Source: Acidobacteriota bacterium (lineage in GTDB: Bacteria > Acidobacteriota > UBA6911). From it: 41,666 bases of DNA. The notes beneath the pieces were generated by a model. That model searched no databases, was not told where the DNA came from, and saw only the letters and a list, made by a program, of their open reading frames with translations. The stretch lies in NCBI GenBank assembly GCA_003225335.1, contig QHZE01000219.1, positions 1 to 41,666 of the forward strand, in the 5' to 3' direction. The translations under genes were made by a program, and so were the position numbers. Shown piece after piece: positions 8,959-18,291 of the stretch (positions are counted from its first letter, which is position 1; each line of letters opens with the position of its first letter).

Positions 8959-10670
8959 ATGATGAACGACCTGGAAACGCAAGGCGTACCGTCCCGCGGA
9001 ACACGCCGGTGGTATCGCATCCAGGTCCGCGCGCGACAGCTCTTCAACACGGTTCCCCTTCGCGAACATCAAAAGATATACATCCTGACGCTCCTCGTCG
9101 GTGCGATTTGCGGGCTTGCGGCCGTTCTTTTCCACCTGCTGCTCGATTTCTTCCAGGACCACATCATTTACAGCGCAGCCGCGACCCTGCACTGGTGGCG
9201 CATTCCGCTGGTGATCATTATCCCAGCCTTGGGAGGTCTGATTGCCGGCGCCGGACTGTTTTACTTCGCCCCGGAAGCCAGCGGCAGCGGCATACCGCAG
9301 GTCAAGGCCGCCTATTATCTGGGCGCGGGCCGGATTTCCGCTCGCGTTATACCCGCAAAGATGATCCTGGCGGCGCTCAACATCGGCACCGGTGCGAGCC
9401 TGGGTCGAGAAGGTCCCACGGTCCAGATTTGCGCCGCGATCGCGTCGGTGCTGGGTCGTCTGTTTGCGATATCGCGCCGCAGGCTCCAGGGGCTTCTCCC
9501 CGTGGGCGCCGCCGCGGGGCTGGCGGCCGCTTTCAACACTCCGATTGCGGCCGTGACGTTCACTCTGGAGGAAATACTCGGAGACTCGGCCGCCAAACCT
9601 TTGGGCTCTATCGTGATCGCCGCGGTGATCGCCGCCGTCATCGAGAGATCGATCCTGGGCGAGAATGCCCTGTTCAGCACTCCTCCTTACAGGCTCAACA
9701 GGCCTTCCGAGCTTGTTTTCTATGCCCTTCGTTCTTGCCAATAACGGCAACGAGGAAGGCTCTTCTACCTCGGTGGATACGCGGTTGAGTGCGCGCTGAA
9801 GGCATGTATTGCCAAGCAGACGAGGCGCCACGAGTTCCCACCGAAGAGGACTTACGTTGACAAGGTGTATTCGCATGAGTTGACGTCCCTCTTGAAACTG
9901 GCGGAGCTTGAAGACCAACTCGAAGAGGACATGAAGAGAAGCGCGGCACTCGCAGCCAACTGGACTGTTGTCAAGAATTGGAATGAAGGTAGCAGGTACG
10001 TCACTTCAGGGCTCAAAGGAAAAGACTTGTGTACGGCTATTTCGCCGGCATCGTGCGCGCCCCGGTGACCTCCATCATTATCATTTTTGAGATGACGAAC
10101 AATTACTCGATGATCCTTCCGCTCATGGTCTCCAATATCACGAGCTATGCCGTCGCTACAAAGTTGAGCCCGGTTCCGATTTACGATGCGCTCCTTCTGC
10201 AGGACGGAATACGGCTGCCGCATGCGGAGAAGCACGCTTTGAGGATGATACCGGTCAGTGCCGCGATGACCCGCGATGTCGTGTCAGTTCCCGGCCACAT
10301 GACCGTGGCCGAATCGTTCGAGTACGTGCAAAAGCTTCCCGAGCACCATCATGCTTATCCCGTCGTGGACGGGGCCGGGCGCATCACGGGGATTGTTACT
10401 TTTAACGATCTGAAGCGAGCCCTGGCGGCCGGAAGGGGAGGCGAGAAGCTTGAGAGAGCCGCCCATAAGAATCTTGTCCGGGCTTATCCCGACGAGGCTC
10501 TGGACACCGTTATGTTGAAGCTCGGACGCCATGGCATTTCTCAGCTTCCGGTGGTAAGCCGGACAAAGGCATCGAGGCTCCTCGGCATAATAACCCTGCA
10601 TGACGTAGCTCGAGCTCTCTCGCGGGAAATCGAAACGGAGCCTGCGCCAGCCGAGGGCTCTCCACAGTAG
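8959..10670 (+). pseudogene. CLC-family voltage-gated chloride channel with C-terminal CBS domains; core missing and replaced by foreign sequence
   Basis: N-part (8959..9744): GSGIPQVKAAYYLGAGRIS, GTGASLGREGPTVQI, AAGLAAAFNTPIAAVTFTLEEI. C-part (about 10029..10670, other frame): YGYFAGIVRAPVTSIIIIFEMTNNYSMILPLMVSNI plus CBS pair. No CLC sequence in between. Confidence 0.87.
9757..10040 (+). pseudogene. HEPN-domain protein fragment lacking its N-terminus, inside the CLC gene
   Basis: Translation of frame 1: GRLFYLGGYAVECALKACIAKQTRRHEFPPKRTYVDKVYSHELTSLLKLAELEDQLEEDMKRSAALAANWTVVKNWNEGSRYVTSGLKGKDLCTAIS; the YLxGYAVECALKACIA...SH-L..LLKLA..NW.VVK.W.E.SRY pattern is typical of HEPN proteins. 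Confidence 0.75.
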
Positions 10671-10702
10671 TCGAGAGGGTGAGGACATGAAAGGTTTGTC
10701 CT

Positions 10703-10750
10703 AATTCGTGGAATTCGTGGCGGTTTTGCCGGCCACGAATTCCACGAATT
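10703..10750. repeat. Perfect 19-nt inverted repeat (AATTCGTGGAATTCGTGGC), hairpin-forming, downstream of the CLC remnant
   Basis: Arms 10703..10721 and 10732..10750 are exact reverse complements around a 10-nt loop. Confidence 0.8.
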
Positions 10751-10945
10751 TGACGGCTTCGCGTCTTCGCGGTCAATTCGGGCTCAGCTTCACCGCAAAG
10801 GCGCTAAGTGCGCGAAGGGACACGAAGGTTTGGTGGTTCCGGCTTCGGTAGGCCGTGAACTTCGTGGCCACCCAGTGGACTAGCGAGCCTCGTCCCAGTC
10901 AGTCACGGGCGGGACGCCCGTGCCACGGCCCGATGCAAAGTGCCT

Positions 10946-12493
10946 TCATGCGAGCTTCGCCTTCAACATCGTGTACGAATGCGGCGGGAACGAGTGACGC
11001 AGTTGGCGTCCGTCCGCCTTCGTCGTGCGCTGTATCGTCCGGACGTTGGTGGTATCGAAGTCGTTCTCAGACTTGATATCCGGTCCGTTGACTTCAGCCA
11101 CGTCCACTGCGCCGCTGAACTGCTTGTCCTGCGTTTCAAAGACTGTTTCGATGGCCTGGTCGCGGTGACGGTTTACGACGTTGATCACCAGCGTTCCGCC
11201 ATCGTAGGCGGCCGAGGCGTCCAGGTAGGGAACATCGTCGAACCGCCGGGTTTTGTATCTCGGACTCTCCAGAAACAGGGCCAGTGCCTTCCCTTTGCTG
11301 TTGTGGGCGAACAACTGCAGCGGGTAGTAGATCGTTTGGAGGAAGAGTCCCTTTTCGTTCGCGAAGATCGGGGCGATGACGTTCACCAGTTGCGCCATGT
11401 TGGCTATCTTTACGACGTGCGCATGGTTGATGAAGGAGTTCAGGAGGGTGGCTACGACCAAGGCATCCTCCAGGTTGTAGCGCTCCTCCAGGATGCGCCG
11501 CCCTCGTTCCTTCGCGCCGCGCGCGCGATACCAGACGTTCCATTCATCCCACGCGATGTAGATGCGCCGCTGGCCCGGCTGGCCGGAAAGCGCGGCGTCG
11601 ATCAGGCCTTCGGTGGTCTTGATGCGCCGGTCCAATTCGAGGGAGCTTGTCAGGAAATCACCGTAATCGTTCTCGCGATTGCCGACATACATATGGATGG
11701 CGAGGTAGTCGATGTGGGTTTTCAGATACTCGAGGACGGTTCGATTCCATCCCGTCCAGTCGGAGCCGGGGCCGAAATTCGATGATCCTGCGGCGATGAG
11801 TTTGACCGAGGGGTCGGTCCATTTCATCAGCTTCGCGGCTTCCAGCGCAAACTTTCCGTAATCTTCGGCGCTGCGGTGCCCCATCTGCCACGGTCCGTCC
11901 ATCTCATTGCCCAGGCCCCAATACGTGACTTTCCAGGGCCGCGCTCGTCCGTTCTGTTTGCGTAACCGCGTCATGGCCGTGTCTTCGGAAGAGTTGCAGT
12001 ACTCCACCCATTGCTGAGCCTCCTGCCACGAACCCGTGCCGAGATTCGCGCAGATGTAGGGTTCTGTCCCCATCATTTCGGCAAACTGCAGGAACTCATG
12101 GGTGCCGAAACGATTGCTTTCCACCGTACCCCAGGCCATCTCCAGGCGAGGGGGGCGCGCGTCGCGCGGGCCGATCCCGTCCTTCCAGTGGTAGTTCGAC
12201 GAGAAGTTGCCGCCCGGCCAGCGCAGGATCGTGACGTTCAGTTTCTTAGCCGCATCGAGAACGTCGCGGCGGAATCCGTTCGCGTCCGACAGCGGAGATC
12301 CTTCCTCGAAGACCCCGCCGTCAATGCAGCGCCCGAGGTGTTCGATGAAATTGCCGTAGATTTTCGGGTCGATGTCGCCGATTACGCGTTCGGTGTCGAT
12401 CTTTACGTGCGCGCGCAGCGGCTCCTGCTGTGCTCGAAGCACAAACGGGGCCGCGAACAGGGTTTTGGAAAATTGCCGTCGAGAGAGGATCAT
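10946..12493 (-). CDS. Alpha-L-arabinofuranosidase, GH51-like
   Basis: IDPKIYGNFIEHLGRCIDGGVFEEGSPLSD, NVTILRWPGGNFSSNYHWKDGIGPRDARPPR, WGLGNEMDGPWQMGH, IAWDEWNVWYR; start at 12493 (MILSRRQFSKTLFAAPFVLRAQ, signal-like). Confidence 0.9.
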   Translation of the reverse strand: MILSRRQFSKTLFAAPFVLRAQQEPLRAHVKIDTERVIGDIDPKIYGNFIEHLGRCIDGGVFEEGSPLSDANGFRRDVLDAAKKLNVTILRWPGGNFSSNYHWKDGIGPRDARPPRLEMAWGTVESNRFGTHEFLQFAEMMGTEPYICANLGTGSWQEAQQWVEYCNSSEDTAMTRLRKQNGRARPWKVTYWGLGNEMDGPWQMGHRSAEDYGKFALEAAKLMKWTDPSVKLIAAGSSNFGPGSDWTGWNRTVLEYLKTHIDYLAIHMYVGNRENDYGDFLTSSLELDRRIKTTEGLIDAALSGQPGQRRIYIAWDEWNVWYRARGAKERGRRILEERYNLEDALVVATLLNSFINHAHVVKIANMAQLVNVIAPIFANEKGLFLQTIYYPLQLFAHNSKGKALALFLESPRYKTRRFDDVPYLDASAAYDGGTLVINVVNRHRDQAIETVFETQDKQFSGAVDVAEVNGPDIKSENDFDTTNVRTIQRTTKADGRQLRHSFPPHSYTMLKAKLA

Positions 12494-12563
12494 AGGAGTA
12501 GTCCTTTGCGACGCAGAGGCCGCAGAGAAAGATTTGGCAAATGACCAACATTCTTGGGTTCTT

Positions 12564-12653
12564 CTTTGGAGTGCGCAAGCTTGCTTGCGCCTTGACGGAC
12601 TCGGAACAAACTCCACACGAAGAAAAGCGGCAGCAAGCTGCCGCACTCCAAAG
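12564..12653. repeat. Composite palindromic element (TTTGGAGTGCG family)
   Basis: Outer arms CTTTGGAGTGCG...CGCACTCCAAAG; inner hairpins GCGCAAG-CTTG-CTTGCGC and GCGGCAGC-AA-GCTGCCGC. Confidence 0.8.
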
Positions 12654-12666
12654 AGCACAGTGGACC

Positions 12667-12740
12667 ATAGTTTTGGTTGCGGCTGGGCTGCTCCGTGTTC
12701 ATCTGTGTTTATCTGTGGTTTCATTCATCCTTTTGGTTGC
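12667..12740. repeat. Dispersed repeat 'TTTTGGTTGCGGCTG..CTGC.CCGTG...ATCTGTGGTTTCATTCATCC'
   Basis: Shares ttttggttgcggctg(gg/ac)ctgc(t/c)ccgtg and the accacagatgaac motif with 4808..4885; ttttggttgcgg occurs again at 12730. Confidence 0.55.
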
Positions 12741-12745
12741 GGTGC

Positions 12746-14434
12746 TCACCAGGTCAACTTCAGCAAGGAAACTCCCTGCCGAGGAAGACTGAGGTTCAGA
12801 CTGACGCGGCCGCTCGCGGCCGGCAGCAACTTGGGGGGCTCGATGAGCTGGAGCTCGCTCGCACTCTCGAGTTGGGCGCATTGCTCCGGCGAAGGTTTCT
12901 GTGGCGAGCCCATTTTCTTCCAGACTTCGTACGAGTTACTTTGCTCCCGGTCGATCCGATAGTGACTCAGCTGAACACGCGTCGCTCCGAGCCCTTCTAC
13001 GGATAACGCCACCGCGGCCGCAGGTCCCGGCAGATCGTCGTCGTGATAATTCCATATCATTATCTCAACCGAGCGTTCCTGGCGGCTGGCCAGAGCGCTC
13101 ACATCGGGTTTGCCCCTTACACCGTCCTTGAGGATCGTTTCCAGATCGGTCGCACCGCTGCTCTCGGCCACGATCCGCTGGCCGCCCATCAATCCAAACA
13201 TCCGGAACACATTCAACACAGGTTTGCCGATGCCGTTGGTGGCGAGGTCGCGGAAACCGTCAAAGTAAGGTTGATTTTCAAATTCAAAGGCCCAAGTCAC
13301 GGCTCCTTCAAGGTTCACGCCGTGGCGCGCGGCCAGATCATATTTGCGGGCAAACGATGCCGCCGTGTAGCTGGAATACATGGTTCCGTTGCGATAGCCG
13401 TTCTGGGGATGAAACCGGACGGAACAAGCCGCACAACCTTCCGGGTCCGACTCGCCGATGAGGATCGGCAATCGCTTCAACTCGGGGAAGGAAGCCACAA
13501 TTTCAAAACCTCGGGAGACACTGCGCAACTGATTGCTGATGCCCATCTGAACGTGGCCCTCGACAACTCTCGGGCTCCCCTTGGCATGAAAGCCGATGTA
13601 ATCAATGGGCGAGCCCGTCTTGCCGGTCACGTAATTCCTGCCGTGGAGGACGTGCTCGAGAAAGTCTTGGAGGAATTTCGCCGCTCGCGGGCCGCCCGGT
13701 CCTGTCGTATGCGGCCCACCCACCCGAGTCGCGGGCAGACCTCGTTTGACGGCATCCACGCTGTAGTCGTAGAGCTTATGGTATTCCTCAGGAGTCCCTT
13801 GCCAGTAACCGCCGTCCGGTTCGTTCCACACCTCCCAGTACCAGGACTCCACCTCTGACTTCCCGTACTTTTCGATGCTGTGGCGCACCCATTGATAAAT
13901 CAACTCCGCCCACTTCCCATAGTCCTTGGGCGGTTGGGCCCAACCCGTAAAGATCGATTGGTATGGCTGGTCGGGCGACCAGGAGTGCCGATAGGGCTGC
14001 GGCTTCACCGAAAGAGCTTCCGGCATGAATCCGATCTCGACCAGCGGCTTCATTTTCCTTTCAATCAACGTATCGAAAATGTGATCGATAATGGTCCAGT
14101 CATAGCGAGGCCGCCCGGAGGCGTCCTCTGTATAGGCGTTAGTGGAACCCCACTTCAGTGCCGCCGTCCCGTCGCCGGTGGTGAGGAGATTGTGCATTCG
14201 CACATAGACCGGCACGGGGCTGGCAGCCGCCAGCTGCGCTAGCAGCTTCTTGCCGTCTTTCATGTAGGTGTAGTTCGGCTCGTCGTAACCGAAGTAGCTG
14301 TAGATCGGCGTGAACCTACCCTTGCTTTGCTTCGCGTCGACGCGAATCAACACACGTTCGGGCGGCTCCGCCGATTCGCCTGACAGAAGCGAGAGCAACA
14401 AAAAAACAGCAGCTGGGATGGGTAGGAACCGCAT
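12746..14434 (-). CDS. Secreted GH39-like glycosidase (beta-xylosidase type)
   Basis: Signal peptide MRFLPIPAAVFLLLSLLSGESAE; VYVRMHNLLTTGDG, WYWEVWNEPDGGYWQGTPEEYHKLYDYSVDAVKRGLPATRVGGPHTTG, LPILIGESDPEG. Confidence 0.85.
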   Translation of the reverse strand: MRFLPIPAAVFLLLSLLSGESAEPPERVLIRVDAKQSKGRFTPIYSYFGYDEPNYTYMKDGKKLLAQLAAASPVPVYVRMHNLLTTGDGTAALKWGSTNAYTEDASGRPRYDWTIIDHIFDTLIERKMKPLVEIGFMPEALSVKPQPYRHSWSPDQPYQSIFTGWAQPPKDYGKWAELIYQWVRHSIEKYGKSEVESWYWEVWNEPDGGYWQGTPEEYHKLYDYSVDAVKRGLPATRVGGPHTTGPGGPRAAKFLQDFLEHVLHGRNYVTGKTGSPIDYIGFHAKGSPRVVEGHVQMGISNQLRSVSRGFEIVASFPELKRLPILIGESDPEGCAACSVRFHPQNGYRNGTMYSSYTAASFARKYDLAARHGVNLEGAVTWAFEFENQPYFDGFRDLATNGIGKPVLNVFRMFGLMGGQRIVAESSGATDLETILKDGVRGKPDVSALASRQERSVEIMIWNYHDDDLPGPAAAVALSVEGLGATRVQLSHYRIDREQSNSYEVWKKMGSPQKPSPEQCAQLESASELQLIEPPKLLPAASGRVSLNLSLPRQGVSLLKLTW

Positions 14435-14534
14435 GAGCCCTCCTGACTCAGTCGCCGCTTTCGAGTTGGAGCCCAATGCCTTTCTCCGTACTGCTAAGCC
14501 GAAAATCCTTCGCAACGTGGCAAGGATTCTCGGT

Positions 14535-14670
14535 CAAATGACAAATGACCAATAACAAATGACCAATGACAAATAGAAGTCAGAAGTCCCGACAACGAAC
14601 TGCCATTTTTCATTTTTCATTGGTCATTTGTCATTTTGCTGATGCAATCTGTCATTGTTCATTTGCCATC
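14535..14670. repeat. Low-complexity inverted repeat 'CAAATGACAAATGACCAAT / ATTGGTCATTTGTCATTT'
   Basis: caaatgacaaatgaccaataacaaatgaccaatgac facing ttttcattggtcatttgtcatttt, intergenic. Confidence 0.75.
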
Positions 14671-14675
14671 TCTGC

Positions 14676-14793
14676 GGTCGTGAGAAAAAATGTAGCGCCG
14701 GCTTCCAGCCGGCAAAGGTCGTGTTGACCCAAAAGGAGTTGTCGAGGCTCAGGTGCCGGCGAGACGCCGGCGCTACGATTTTTTCTCACGACC
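14676..14793. repeat. MITE/REP-doublet-like element with 27/28-nt terminal inverted repeats
   Basis: GGTCGTGAGAAAAAATGTAGCGCCGGC (14676..14702) versus reverse complement of 14766..14793 GGTCGTGAGAAAAAATCGTAGCGCCGGC; inner hairpins GCCGGC-TTCCA-GCCGGC and GCCGGC-GAGAC-GCCGGC. Confidence 0.8.
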
Positions 14794-14968
14794 TGTGTCT
14801 TTGTGGTGGCTTCGCGGTGAAACGGAGTACCGAATTAACCGCGAAGACACGAAGAGCGCAAGGGATTCGCCAAGAATTTGGCTCAAAGAAGAAGGAATTT
14901 CTGGTACTATTGAAGGCGCTGGCGGATTAGGATCCCATTTAGAGATCCGTAATTCTTTCAACCAAAAC

Positions 14969-14997
14969 GGGGGTGAACTGGATTCGACGGGGGTCAA
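14969..14997 (+). ncRNA. tmRNA (ssrA) 5'-end-like fragment, truncated
   Basis: GGGGGTGAACTGGATTCGACGGGGGTCAAG matches the conserved tmRNA 5' acceptor/D-arm region (GGGGxTGAxxTGGATTCGACGGG). No tag reading frame or 3' half follows; TBDR coding sequence begins instead. Confidence 0.5.
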
Positions 14998-17900
14998 GAG
15001 GTACCGCCTGCGTTTCCATAGGCGTACTGAGCCGGCAGGACGAATGCCAATGGGTCAAACCACTTCTCGACGGTAGGGTTGTCGAGCTTGCCGGAGCCAA
15101 GACGGTTCGGCCTCTGCCCGCCCACACCGATGTTTGCCCGATCCGCTCCGATCGCCGGTGTAAACGGACGCCCGCTCCGAGCCACCACAATGCCTTGAAC
15201 CTGCCATCCACCGAGAAGGCCGTCCGTGAAACCCTTGGTCTGCCCAAGGAAGCGTTTGCCGCGACCGACCGGCAATTCATAACCGAAGCTGGCCGCCAGG
15301 TTTTGAGGGATGTCAAAACCCGAAGGCGCCTTTTCCCAGGCTGTGTTGCCGCCCACTGCCGGCGCATTCTGGTGCAGCATGCTCTTGGAAAAAGTGTAAG
15401 CCACCACGTACCACAAGCCCTGAGTGAGACGCTTCTCGGCCTTCAGCTGAAGCGAGTGATAGGTCGTGGAGGCGTCCTGCGAAAAAAAGGCAATGCTCCC
15501 GAAAGAGGGGTAAGGCCGCCGGGCCTGAATGCCTCCTGGACCTGCCGGAGGATTGTTGAGCGCATTCGTGCTATTGAGGAACAGCCCCCGGTTTCCCACG
15601 TAGTCGATCTCGACGACCGTGTTCTTTGCGAGCTCACGCTGCACGCCGAAGTTCCAGTGATGGTCGCGTCCGATGTGCATCTTCGTGTAGGTCGGGCCGA
15701 GCGAGGGAGCCGCCGAAGTGGTGAGCGCCTTGCCGAGAAAGAAGTCAGCCATGGTGTGTTTTCGTTCTCAAAGAAGATGCCGTAGCCGCCACGCACCACC
15801 GTCTTTTCCCCGAAGGGGCGCCAAGCGAGACCGAATCGGGGAGCCAGCTGCTCTTTGTCAGGCTGCGTGATCGTTATAGGGAGTCCTGCCTGCCTGCTGG
15901 TCTGAATGAAATCTTTGAACAGCGCATACGCGCTCGGTCCGGCAAATTGCGCCCCCAGGTCAATCTGGCCGCTCTCGCTGCCGATTATGATGGGCTTGGA
16001 TGATCTGGGGTCAAACGTTCCGAGCTGCCCTCGATAACCCGCCAGCCAAGGAGAATATTCGTAACGGAGGCCGAGGTTGAGGGTCAACCGGCCGTTCACC
16101 TTGAGGTCATCCTGCAGATAGAAATGGTAGTAGTTGCCCTGGCCGCCAAAGACATCGGCCGGGAAGGCTCGCTGCACCTGGCGCGGCAGTCCCAGCACGT
16201 AATCGGCAATCGCATCGCCGGTGCGCGCTGGACTGGCGGAATTTTGCGTGGCAAACCCGTTGAAGGTCCACAGCCCTTGGTACTGCTTGCTGTCGGTGAA
16301 GAGGGGCTGCCAACGGCGGATCTTGGTGCCGAACTTGACGATGCTTCGCCCCTTGATCCAGGTCACGTTGTCGGTCCATTCGTAAGCTTTCAAGCTTTGC
16401 GTTTTCGGGCGCTGGTCAAAGGCCGAGCCCGCCATCGAGGCATAGCCGCTCCAGTTGAAATCCGGAAAAGAACCACCCACCCCTGGCCGGGCCGTTTCTT
16501 CAAAGCCCTTGATTCCCGCATCTTGGTAAAAGTCTTTGCCCTGCAGGTAGGCTTCCAGGTTGATGCTGTTGGGCAGATAGTTGAACCGGAATTCATTCAG
16601 GAAATTCGTCGTAAGACTGCTGGCCAGGCTCGCCACCACATTCTGCCCAAGGGTCCTCAGGGGCGCGTAGCCCAGGGCAGGGAATGCATTTGGCTCGTTC
16701 TGGCGTTGGTTGTGATAACTGTAGCGCGCGAACAGCTTGTGTTTGCCGGTCAGACTTTCGTCGAAACGCAATGTGACCTGGTCCGTGTCCAACTGGCGAG
16801 CAGGAGCCCAGGCAAAGGTTCCGGAGGCCGTGTTCGGATCGGGGATGAACCTACTGAAGTACGCGGCCTGTTGCGAGATTCGCGCGGCGGGGATCACGTT
16901 GTCGGGGAATGGCTGCCGTGTCAGCGGGTCGTAGATCCGGTTCGCGATCTTGCTGAAGTCTCCGCTCTTCATGGCCGCCGTGGGAACGATATTGTTGAAG
17001 ACCAACCCTTGCCGCTCCCGCATTCCCTCATAGCCGGCAAAGAAAAATGCCTTGTTGCGGCCATCGAGCACTCTCGGGATCAGGATCGGACCGCCCAGTG
17101 TGCCGCCAAACTGGTTCCGTTTGAGGACCTCGCGTTCCGGGGAAAAGAAACCGCGCGCGTCAAGCTTGTCGTTGCGCAGGAACTCGAACAGCCCGCCGTG
17201 GAGCTCGTTGGTGCCCGACTTCGTTGTGGCGTTCAGCACGCCGCCGGCATGACTGAATTCGGACGAGTAGGCGCTCTGCTGCACCTTGAATTCTTGAAGA
17301 GCGTCGACCGACGTTTGGATGAGACTGCCGCCCTGATGATGGTCCGTCACGTCCACACCGTCCATCAGAAAGGTGGTCTGGCTGCCACGCACCCCGCTGA
17401 TGGCTGTGCCCGAGATGTAGTTGGCGCGAATGCGCAGCAGATTACCGCCTCCCGGCAGCAACGCGGCGCCCGGCATGAGCCTGGCCAGTTCATAGAAGCT
17501 GCGCCCGTTGAGCGGGAGGTCGACGATTTGCGTGTTGGTGACCACGTGACCCAATGTCCCCGACTCACTGTCGAGCAACGGGGCCGTGGAGACCACTTCG
17601 ATGGTTGAGCTCATCTCGCCAATTTTCAACTCGACATCGACGCGTGCGGATTGCCCGACCTGCACTTCGACGACATTAACTACCGCCCTCTGAAAGCCCT
17701 GGCTTGCCACGGTCACGCGGTAGATACCAGGGTTGAGCGGAGTCACCACGTAGTCTCCCCTCTCGTTGGCTTTGACGGTGACAGATTGGTTTGTCCTTGT
17801 CTCGACGACCGTGACCGCGGCATCGGCCACGGCGGACCGCTGTGGGTCGGTGACCGTGCCGACAATGCGTCCCGTTTGCACCTGGCCCATGGTGGACTGA

Positions 17901-18001
17901 CCAATCGACAGAGCGATTGCCATGGTAAAGAGTGTTGTGACGACCCATTTCAGGAAGCCCGGGGCTCTCCAGAGACAGAACTGAAGCGGTGGCCGCGCCA
18001 C
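14994..18001 (-). pseudogene. TonB-dependent receptor, Oar-like (TBDR-2), frameshifted near 15750 and truncated at the C-terminus
   Basis: ORF 15443..18001 gives signal peptide to ...RGGYGIFFENENT; ORF 14994..15752 resumes MADFFLGKALTTSAAPSLGPTYTKMHIGRDHHWNFGVQRELAKNTVVEIDYVGNRG in another frame and stops at ...YGNAGGTS. Confidence 0.87.
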
Positions 18002-18291
18002 GTGGCACCTCCTGTGAGCCTTCCATCATTTTGAATTGACGGCAGAATGGTACGGCCAATAATTTCGCCGCGGCAAGGAAAAACGAGAAGCAAGTTCAAT
18101 GCTTTGATCGCGGCGCTTCGTTGGCGTCTTCGTGTCTTCGAGGTGGACTGGGGGCAGGCTTTACCTTTTGTGCAGTGGTCGAGGTTCTCTTCGTGTCTTT
18201 TGTGCTTTGTGGTGGACCACAGTCGAAAGAGCCACGAAAGCCACGAAGAAATGCTTGTTGCCCGCCCGTTTTTTTGCGATGCTTTTTCCTC

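Noticed and set aside
9865-10068. 67-aa ORF as an independent gene
   Set aside because: It is the C-terminal part of the HEPN fragment starting at an internal GTG; no RBS or complete domain.
12494-12724. N-terminal extension of the GH51 ORF (MKPQINTDEHGAAQPQ...)
   Set aside because: It translates the dispersed repeats; the protein start with a signal-like sequence is at 12493.
14969-15330. A complete tmRNA gene
   Set aside because: Only the 5' about 30 nt match; downstream sequence is TBDR coding DNA with no tag frame or 3' tRNA-like end.
16124-17608. 494-aa + strand ORF
   Set aside because: Antisense shadow of TBDR-2, which shows clear family motifs on the minus strand; high GC produces long opposite-strand ORFs.
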